DNA of 64,000 bases from Symbiodinium natans. Taxonomy: Eukaryota > Sar > Dinophyceae > Suessiales > Symbiodiniaceae. The translations under genes and the position numbers were made by a program. Under the pieces are notes generated by a model. It worked only from the letters and a program-made list of their open reading frames with translations, was not told where the DNA came from and did not search any database. Below, in pieces: positions 57,604 to 64,000 of this stretch. How positions within the stretch are numbered: position 1 is the first letter of the stretch; each line of letters opens with the position of its first letter. The stretch spans positions 168,872 to 232,871 of the forward strand of contig CAJNDS010000092.1 in assembly GCA_905221605.1 (NCBI GenBank), written 5' to 3'.

Positions 57604-57950
57604 TCTCTCTCTTTTTCTCTCTCTTTCTCTGTATGCCTTTTTTTCATTATTTCTTTTTGTTTCCTTATTTCTGTCTTTCTGTCTTTCTGTCGTTCTTTAT
57701 TTCTTTCGCTCTTTCTTTCTTTCTGTCTTTCTGTCGTTCTTTCTCCCTTCCTTTCTTTCTTTCTTTATTGCTTTATTTCCTTCTTTCGTTCCTTCGTCCG
57801 TGTTTTCGTTCTTTCGTTCTTTCGTTCTTTCGTTCGTTCGTTTCGTTTTTTCGTTCGTTCGTTCTTTCGTTATTTCGTTCTTGCGTTCTTTCGTTCTTTC
57901 GTTCTTTCCTAGCACCTTTACTCGCGCTCTCTCTCTCTCTCTCTCTAAAA
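57604..57950. repeat. TTTC / TTCG pyrimidine-rich microsatellite
   Basis: TCTCTC, then TTTCTTTC and GTCTTTCT units, then TTCGTTCTTTCG units, ending in a CT run at 57930-57947. The Phe/Ser and Lys/Glu-rich frames are artefacts. Confidence 0.95.
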
Positions 57951-58320
57951 ATGTAGATACATATTTGTGTGTATGTATATTGTGACATGATATACAGAAA
58001 TATGCAGGCAGATAGTACGTATCTGTATATATACATATATACACACCTACGTGTGCAAAAACACATGCGGTTGTAATAAATGTAAATAGAAATATAATAT
58101 GAATACAAATATAAATATAAAGATATGTGTATATATATATATATGTGTGTGTGTGTATACAATCTATATGACATACATGTAACTGATCAACATTTATGCT
58201 TATATTACTTCTCTCTCTCTCTCTCTCTTATAACTTTTCTCTGTGTACACAGATGTACATATAAAGAAATAACTGACTGTATGCATATCTCATAAATACA
58301 TATATATATATATGTGCATA
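57951..58320. repeat. AT-rich sequence with TATA, TG and CT microsatellites
   Basis: ATATAC and ATAAAT words, a TG run at about 58143-58155, a CT run at 58210-58229 and ATATAT at 58300-58312. No gene. Confidence 0.85.
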
Positions 58321-58322
58321 TA

Positions 58323-58386
58323 TACCCTAAGCCCTAAGCCCTAAGCCCTAAGCCCTAAACCCTAAACCCTAAACCCTAAACCCTGA
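58323..58386. repeat. CCCTAAG then CCCTAAA array
   Basis: Five CCCTAAG units change abruptly into four CCCTAAA units, in C-strand orientation. Confidence 0.95.
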
Positions 58387-58496
58387 TATGGGGGTTTACG
58401 AAAATAAGGGGACCCCGAAAATACACCCCCAAATCATAGGATTACCTCTCAAAAGACCCCAATATGGTACCCCGAATATCGTAATACAGCATATGA
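58387..58496. mobile_element. MITE-like inverted-repeat element, family M1
   Basis: The left arm is ATATGGGGGTTTACGAAAAT. The right arm, reverse-complemented, is ATATGCTGTATTACGATATT, then GGGGTACC matching GGGGACCC. The inner word CCCAAATCATAGGATTACC corresponds to the shared core of the copies at 15879 and 17625. The left end abuts the C-strand telomere-like array directly. Confidence 0.6.
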
Positions 58497-58636
58497 TATG
58501 AGGTGCTCCCGCCCCCACCCCGCCCCCACCCACCCCCCCCCCATCCCCCCAAAACCCGCCGAGGCCGACGCTTTCTCCTGGAAGCGCAGAGTGGACTCGC
58601 CCACAAAGGCGATGCTCTCCATCTGTTCGGGGATTT

Positions 58637-58884
58637 GGTTTAGGGTTTAGGGTTTAGGGTTTAGGGTTAGGGTTCAGGGTTCAGGGTTCAGGGTTCAGGG
58701 TTCAGGGTTCAGGGTTCAGGGTTCAGGGTTCAGGGTTCAGGGTTCAGGGTTCAGGGTTCAGGGTGCAGGGTTCAGGGTTCAGGGTTCAGGGTTCAGGGTT
58801 CAGGGTTTAGGGTTTAGGGTTTAGGGTTTAGGGTTTAGGGTTTAGGGTTTAGGGTTTAGGGTTTAGGGTTTAGGGTTTAGGGTT
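58637..58884. repeat. TTTAGGG array with a nested TTCAGGG block
   Basis: Four TTTAGGG units, then about nineteen nearly uniform TTCAGGG units (58673-58805, one TGCAGGG), then about eleven TTTAGGG units. The switch between types is abrupt on both sides. Confidence 0.97.
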
Positions 58885-58941
58885 GGCAGGGCTTGCAGTA
58901 GGGCTTGGGTTTTAGGGTTTCAGGGTTTGAGGGCTTGAGGG

Positions 58942-58964
58942 TTTGCTTTCTTGCCACCCGCCTA
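58942..58964 (+). repeat. T-rich run plus GCCACCCGC motif (dispersed motif copy 8, very short)
   Basis: GAGGGTTTGCTTTCTT is followed by GCCACCCGCCTA, after which telomere-like words (GGTTTGGGGCTTTAGGG) resume at once. Only 12 bases of the motif are kept. Confidence 0.55.
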
Positions 58965-58984
58965 CGGTTTGGGGCTTTAGGGTG

Positions 58985-60158
58985 TTAAAGTAAGGCCCTA
59001 AACGGTGTTTAACGCCAAAAAAAAAAAACGCATTGGTCCTTCTGACCACAAACAGTCCCGAGTGCACAAAGTCCCTGATCATGTGTCTTTTGGGCTTACC
59101 CTAAGCCCCAGGCCCTCAACGCCAAAGCCTGAACCCTGAACCCTGGTGGGGTTTGCAGTCCAGGGCCTTTTGAGTCTTGGCCTAAACTTCCTGGGGGACG
59201 CCATGAACCCTAAAAGAGGCTTATGGTACAAAAAGCAAGCGGGATTCTCGTGTTAAAGTGGCCATGCGGTCCCCAAGGTTTGCATGGAAGGGACTTTGGA
59301 GGCCTCTGGCTTAGGCCACGCCACGCGCTCGCACCTGTTTCCGCTTGCACCTGTTTGCTCCCACAGGGCATCGCACAACCAACCTCTGCATCGACTCTGC
59401 TCAGGACCAAGCTGCCCAAGCGTGTGCACGACTGTGCCGTGGACTTGTGCCACACTTGCGAGGATGTATACGAGTGATCCACAAGGGAGCTGCGACCGCG
59501 CGGACAGTGCTCCAGGGGGGATGTTCCGCCCAAATACCCCACACTGCTCCGTATGAACCCTTCAAACTTCAATGATAGTCGAGCTATTGCTAGTCCTCAG
59601 GGCGCGCCCGCCGTTCGTTGCACGAAAGGACGCAGCAGCTTCAGCCTAATGCACACAAACATCAGTGCCTGAAAGAGGTTGAATCTCGCGTATGTCGATA
59701 CTCTTTTTCTCACGGGGCACTGGTAGAGAACTGCATTCTTGGATGCGCGGGTAACTTCGCTGGTCAGAGATTGTACGTAGACCTGTCGCCCCGAACACTT
59801 TAATCAATAAACCCTAAACTCTAAACCCGAATCCCTAAACCCCGCTCAAAGCTCTGTGACTACTAACCCTCCTCCAGGGCCCCTGTGCTGCCATAAAGCC
59901 TCCGGGGGTGCTTCTGCTCCCCGGCGCGGCCCGTCTCTGCCCATCCAAAAGCACGTTGAAAAGTCTGGGCAAGGGCTGGTCCTTGGGGACTCAATCAGCC
60001 CCCAAGGTATGGCCCGCAGGACCCATAGGATCTCTCGATGTAATGGAGACGGTATAGCAGTACGCTGTAGATGAGCAAACCCTAAACGGATGCTGTCGAA
60101 GCACCCCCCCCCTCGGAAGCGGACGGGAAGTTCACAGGACCAACGGGCCACAACGATA
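58985..60158. other. Intergenic stretch without a supportable gene
   Basis: Several frames (minus 59210-59572, 120 codons; minus 59846-60238, 130 codons) are open but without recognisable content, and opposite-strand frames are equally long. Short C-strand telomere-like words lie at 59135-59145 and 59808-59845. Confidence 0.35.
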
Positions 60159-60271
60159 CATGGGTAGTTTCCTAAACTAGGGTCCCTTTTGGGTACGCAT
60201 GGTACCCATAGGCGGCACCCTTTAAAAAGGGATCCCAAAAAGGGACCCTAATTTAGAGAACTACCCACATG
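60159..60271. mobile_element. MITE-like inverted-repeat element, M1-related, long arms
   Basis: Arms of about 35 bases: the left starts CATGGGTAGTTTCCTAAACT, and the right, reverse-complemented, starts CATGTGGGTAGTTCTCTAAA. Both continue into AGGGTCCCTTTTGGG-type sequence. An inner palindrome GGGTACGCATGGTACCC is at the left of the loop. It is the clearest fold-back of this family in the window. Confidence 0.7.
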
Positions 60272-60414
60272 ATGAGTTTGAAACCACAAACCCTCGGCTC
60301 TGTTGAAGCTTTCAGGCGATGATGTCGCGGCCGCTGCATCGGAACAGAGCTTGCAGGGAGTCTTGGACCTTGGCTCTTAAGCGAATGCACAAGGGCCCTC
60401 TAGCAGGGATTGTC

Positions 60415-60472
60415 AAAGGGGGTACTGTGGTCCCTGTGCAGGACTGTTGGTATAAGGGGGAGCATCCCAACA
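60415..60472. mobile_element. Partial family M2 element (right half)
   Basis: GGGGGTACTGTGGTCCCTGT, then GCAGGACTGTTGGTATAAGG and GGGAGCATCCCAAC match the right half of the copy at 15489-15602. The left arm is not found. Confidence 0.5.
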
Positions 60473-60641
60473 AAATCCTTGCGGTACTTGCAGACGTGCC
60501 ATGGTGGCTATATGAGCGCAGGGCTCCGGGCGACAGAGGTTGGACGGTCTGGCGAGCTCTGTGAAGACGGACCATGAACCAAGGCTCGTCGGTGTGTCAG
60601 CGAAGACAAAAAAAACCGAGAACATGCCGACAAGAGGCAGA
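60473..60641. other. Unique sequence, no gene supported
   Basis: Frames across this stretch continue into the TATATG repeat and are not credible. Confidence 0.4.
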
Positions 60642-60905
60642 ATATACATATATACGTATATATGTATATATGTATATATGTGTATATGTATATATGTATA
60701 TATGTATATATGTGTATATGTATATATGTGTATATACATATATGTATATATGTATATATGTATATATGTATATATGTATATATGTATATATGTATATATG
60801 TATATATGTATATATGTATATATGTATATATGTATATATGTATATATGTATATATGTATATACATCTATATATATATATATATGTATATATACAATATAC
60901 ATATA
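60642..60905. repeat. TATATG / TATATATG microsatellite
   Basis: More than 200 bases of GTATATAT units, most of them octamers (ATGTATAT), ending in TA and CA-rich sequence. The Tyr/Ile/Cys and Tyr/Ile/His-rich frames on both strands are artefacts. Confidence 0.97.
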
Positions 60906-61640
60906 CATTCGGCTACGCGTGGAACGAGAGGAGCGCTGCAGTGGCGACTTTCGCCCGCGGCGATTGGGATCGATTTGGGCTTCAAGGCTCGACGTGAACC
61001 AACCCCGAAGTCCCAGAAAACGCATCTAACCGCTGTTTTGCTGTTTTGCTGGCACATCACAACACCGACTCATCTTCAACCCCCGCCCCCACCCCCGGCC
61101 CCCCCCCCCCCTTTCTCCGACCCCGTCTTTCTCATACTTCTCAGGGAATTCCGAGCAAGGCAGACTGTGACCAGGTTCCGGCCACTTATGAGTGGATTCC
61201 GAATTTCAAGGGCTCAGCCTCCTTCAGTTGGGTGGGATTTGGGGCTCGTCTTCAAGGTTCCGGTTAGGGCTGTTTTCGGTTCCTCTGCAAAGTTCAGGGG
61301 CGTTGTAAGGTTCCTGTCTGAGGAGAGCTCTTTTAGGAGTTCGTCTATGAGGTTCCTTGCCAGGGCTCCCCTCCAGGGTGCCTCTTTGGGATTCCTTTAT
61401 GGGGTTCCTTTGTTGGTTCCTCTCCGGTGCCACCTCTCGCGGGGGTTTGGCCGAAGAAGGGCTCCAAGCAAACAAACAATGTTATATGTTCTGGATTCTA
61501 GGTGTCAGGGGAATTGATAACCCAGGTGGGTACTCATCTGGCACCGGACAATCCGGTTCACTAGCGAAAGCTCGAGCATGAGATCCTGAAGCTGGAACCC
61601 CGAACTACCAGGACTCCTATCCCTAAACCCTGCTGCAAAT
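60906..61640. other. Unique stretch with one open plus-strand frame, not recognised
   Basis: The plus frame that starts at 60540 runs through the TATATG repeat and stays open to 61517. Its last 170 residues have no known domain, and the DNA there has repeated GGTTCC words (about 61257-61420), so a degenerate minisatellite explains it as well as a gene does. Confidence 0.3.
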
Positions 61641-61642
61641 CG

Positions 61643-61680
61643 CCCTAAACCCTAAACCCTAAACCCTAAACCCTAAACAC
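61643..61680. repeat. CCCTAAA array
   Basis: Five C-strand units. Confidence 0.93.
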
Positions 61681-61799
61681 AGGCACTCTCGCCTACCCTC
61701 AGCCCCAAACCCTGAAATCTTCAGAAGCCAGGATGCAAGCGCTCGGTTGGCGGGCGCCCTCAGGGTCAGCGCTATCTCCTGGCTCTTTTGGCATCGGGA

Positions 61800-61900
61800 T
61801 GTAAGGGGTCTTAGGGTCTGAGGGTCTTGGGGTCCGGGTCTTAGGGTCTTCGGGACTGAGGGTTGAAGGGTTTTAGGGTTTTGGGATTTCAGGGTTTTAG
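61800..61900. repeat. Degenerate TCTTAGGG / TTTTAGGG repeats
   Basis: Units such as TCTTAGGG, TCTGAGGG, TTTTAGGG and TTTCAGGG, loosely spaced. They lead into motif copy 9. Confidence 0.75.
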
Positions 61901-61904
61901 GGGC

Positions 61905-61922
61905 TTTTTTGCCACCCGCACT
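61905..61922 (+). repeat. T-run plus GCCACCCGC motif (dispersed motif copy 9, short)
   Basis: TTTTAGGGGC is followed by T6, then GCCACCCGCACTGCC. Similarity ends after about ten bases. Confidence 0.5.
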
Positions 61923-62460
61923 GCCCTCGCTCTCCTTCAGTCAACCCAAAGATGCCCCGTTGTATGGTTTTGGGGTTTAATTAGGGTGTAGGGTCTGGGC
62001 GTTCAGCTTCAAAAAAGGGTTTAGTGCTTCATGACAGGAAAGGGAGATGCAGCTTGGCTATTTTGACCGAGTACGCGCGCGCTCCTGCACGAGGGTGCTG
62101 TAGTGGGAGAAGTTCTCGAAGAAGCCAATGCTCCTTGGCAGTTTGTGGGCTTCTGCATTCTCAACTATTTCCCAAAAAAAGGCAAGATCGTCATCCCTAT
62201 ACTACCCTTATAAGGAAGAATACTTTCATTTTCTGCAGGTTCTTGAGCAATTGTAGTTCGCTTGCCCGGGAACCCGACAAGAAAGCGTCAACACCTTCAA
62301 GGCACCCCTAGCCTTCTCACCGCAACTCCCCGAAGCAACCGCTGCGATCCTTCTTGAAGGAACCCCCTCAAGAATGGTCCAGCCCCAATTTTTCGGAAAC
62401 CCCCAGCCCTAAACCCCTTTTTTTGAAAGGCTTCGTGCGCCTCGATGATATCCCTGTGCT
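61923..62460. other. Intergenic stretch without a supportable gene
   Basis: The 95-codon plus frame at 62024-62311 shows no domain. TTTTTCGGAAACCCCCAG at about 62389-62406 matches the right end of family M1 and may be a fragment. Confidence 0.4.
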
Positions 62461-62465
62461 AAAGC

Positions 62466-62502
62466 CCAAACCCTAAACCCTAAACCCCTAAACCCCTAAA
62501 GG
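62466..62502. repeat. Short CCCTAAA / CCCCTAAA array
   Basis: Four to five C-strand units; the last ones have an extra C. Confidence 0.92.
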
Positions 62503-62607
62503 AGGCTCAACTCCGCCCCGACGTTGATCACGTGGACCGCCACCGCACGACCGCGCGGCGTGCCGAAGTAGTCGTTCTGGGCGGTCACGGCCTGGCGAAG
62601 GGGGCGT

Positions 62608-62682
62608 GGGGTTTAGGGTTTAGGGCTTAGGGTTTAGGGTTTGGGGTTTGGGGTTTAGGGTTTAGGATTTAGGGTTTCGGGG
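62608..62682. repeat. Degenerate TTTAGGG / TTTGGGG array
   Basis: About nine G-strand units with GCTTAGGG, TTTGGGG and ATTTAGGG variants, followed by a G-rich tract at 62683-62717. Confidence 0.92.
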
Positions 62683-62949
62683 CGCGGGGGGAGAGTGGGC
62701 GAGGGGGGGGGGGGGTTAATCCCCACCCCTTACTAGTAAACTCGCCTACCCCCTGATTTTCGACACGCCCCCCCAAGAAGACATTAAAAAACAACCATGG
62801 GAGTGGTTCGGGGTGGGCTTGAACATTCCTGGGGAGGGGATTAGCTTAGAGGGGCCTTAGGGCCTTAGGGTTCTAGCCATGTGCACACCCGGGGTCCTCG
62901 GTGTGTGGGTCCCAGACAGTGCAGACCAGCTGGAAGAATCGGGCGGTAG

Positions 62950-63042
62950 TAGGGTTTAGGGGGTTTAGGGGGTTTAGGGGGTTTAGGGGGTTTAGGGGGT
63001 TTAGGGGGTCTAGGGGGTTTAGGGGGTTTAGGGGGTTTAGGG
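62950..63042. repeat. Nine-base GTTTAGGGG variant array
   Basis: About ten GTTTAGGGG nonamers, one of them GTCTAGGGG. Because the unit is nine bases, a frame stays open and reads GFRGFR on one strand and NPLNPL on the other; these are artefacts. Confidence 0.96.
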
Positions 63043-64000
63043 ACCTAACACAGACGCCGGGGCGGTGCATTTCGACCACTTCAGTTCACGAATCAGGCAT
63101 GAGGGGGAAAGCGTCACGGTACCGGTGCGCACTGGATTTTTTTTGCTCGCTCCTACATGCGCTTGGTACAAAACCTACCTCTGAAGCGTGTCCATGCAAT
63201 GGATCGGTCTCACAAAGACTCTTCATGTTTTCAGTCAAACTCACCTCGACTCCTTAGTTCGTCAATGGTCGCCTCGAAGGAGCCGTAGGCCAAGACTCTC
63301 AGGAAGCTGCTTCCTGGCTGCTCTCTGAGTACAGATCTCTTGATTTAGGGCCAAAACAATAAGTTTAGGGTTTAGGGCTTCGGGCTCTCAAAGAGCACAG
63401 AAAGGCTTGGTTTAGGGCCGTTGTCCTCATCACTGCACACCAACACTGGAAGCCGCGAGGAAAGTACAATTCTTGAATTCCCCTGCTTTTGCTACCTCTC
63501 ACGCAACGAATGCCGCATTTAGCAGTACGAAGTGCTCAACATACTGGCAGGGCCAGCGATTCCAGATATGTTATTGGGACGAGCGCGGCTTGAGGAACCA
63601 AAGTAGCTTGTCATGCTTGTTTGCCATGTTGGGCGTTCGTGTTAAAACGTGTGCCGTCATGCAGTCAGAAAGGAGCACATGCTGCACATGTCTCAGCATC
63701 TTTGCTCTTGGGAAACACGATTTTGCAGCGACACAAATTGCTCCAGGATCACCGGACAGTGTCGAACATGTTGGGGTCAATACGTGTTTTGTTGAGCACG
63801 TTTGCGTGGAGAGGTGCCATTGTCTGAAACAGGGCTTGGGGTTTTAGGTTGTGGAGTTCAGGAACTCGGTTTCAGGGACTGGTTGGTGGTAGCTGCGTGG
63901 TAACATCTCAGGGAGGTTGGCGAGTAAAGGCATACTGGAGGCTTTCAACCAAAACACCCCTATACCAAACCACCACCTGTGTGCAAGCGTAGAAGAAATA
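63043..64000. other. Intergenic stretch without a supportable gene
   Basis: One short telomere-like stretch lies at 63363-63380. The 124-codon plus frame at 63473-63847 has no recognisable domain and a 69-codon frame lies opposite. I see no RNA gene or element. Confidence 0.4.

Noticed and set aside
60540-61517. 325-codon plus-strand frame
   Set aside because: The first third is the TATATG microsatellite; the rest shows no domain and overlaps degenerate GGTTCC repeats.
62901-63257. 118-codon frame with GFR repeats
   Set aside because: Produced by the nine-base telomere-variant array, which keeps any frame open.

Overview
The window looks like nuclear DNA of a dinoflagellate, possibly Symbiodiniaceae or another member of the Suessiales. 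Three things point there. Nearly identical genes are arranged head-to-tail on one strand. Each has a single intron with a GC donor and an AG|G acceptor. Telomere-type repeats of the TTTAGGG kind are scattered through almost every non-coding stretch. No bacterial operons, ribosome binding sites, rRNA or convincing tRNA genes were seen. The assignment is an inference from architecture, not from a database match.

Layout. Positions 1-19,300 are gene-poor. They are full of short TTTAGGG/CCCTAAA arrays, microsatellites and small inverted-repeat (MITE-like) elements, and they contain one possible decayed minus-strand gene (about 10.65-12.06 kb). Positions 19,617-22,075 are a 16-unit tandem repeat (about 175 bp, with 147 and 73 bp variants) whose units read as a helical peptide, although the frame slips between most units. 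Positions 22.1-23.6 kb return to telomere-like repeats and small elements.

The core, about 23.6-53.64 kb, is an array of six minus-strand copies (here A to F) of one full-length ABCB-type (P-glycoprotein/MDR-like) transporter gene. Genes are 4.08-4.09 kb, spacers are about 0.98-1.0 kb, and the repeat period is about 5.06 kb. Splicing one 238-253 nt intron gives a 1278-residue TMD-NBD-TMD-NBD protein with intact motifs in both ATPase domains. Copy B has a one-base deletion in the first Walker A codons. Sequence markers pair A with D, B with E and C with F at about 15.2 kb spacing. This suggests duplication of a three-gene block followed by partial gene conversion, or an assembly duplication.

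Right of the array lies 1.35 kb of layered trinucleotide and hexanucleotide repeat (53.79-55.14 kb). It is followed by a minus-strand gene for a seven-repeat RCC1-like beta-propeller (55,369-56,457). From 56.5 to 64 kb the sequence is again microsatellites, telomere-variant arrays and small inverted-repeat elements.

The most provocative pattern is a short motif (core GCCACCCGC.TAGC.GACC) that occurs at nine places, always in the same order: TTTAGGG-like repeats, then a run of T, then the motif cut off at varying lengths. That order is what reverse transcription of a polyadenylated RNA primed from a telomeric G-strand 3' end would leave. The window may therefore record a telomere-primed retroposon.
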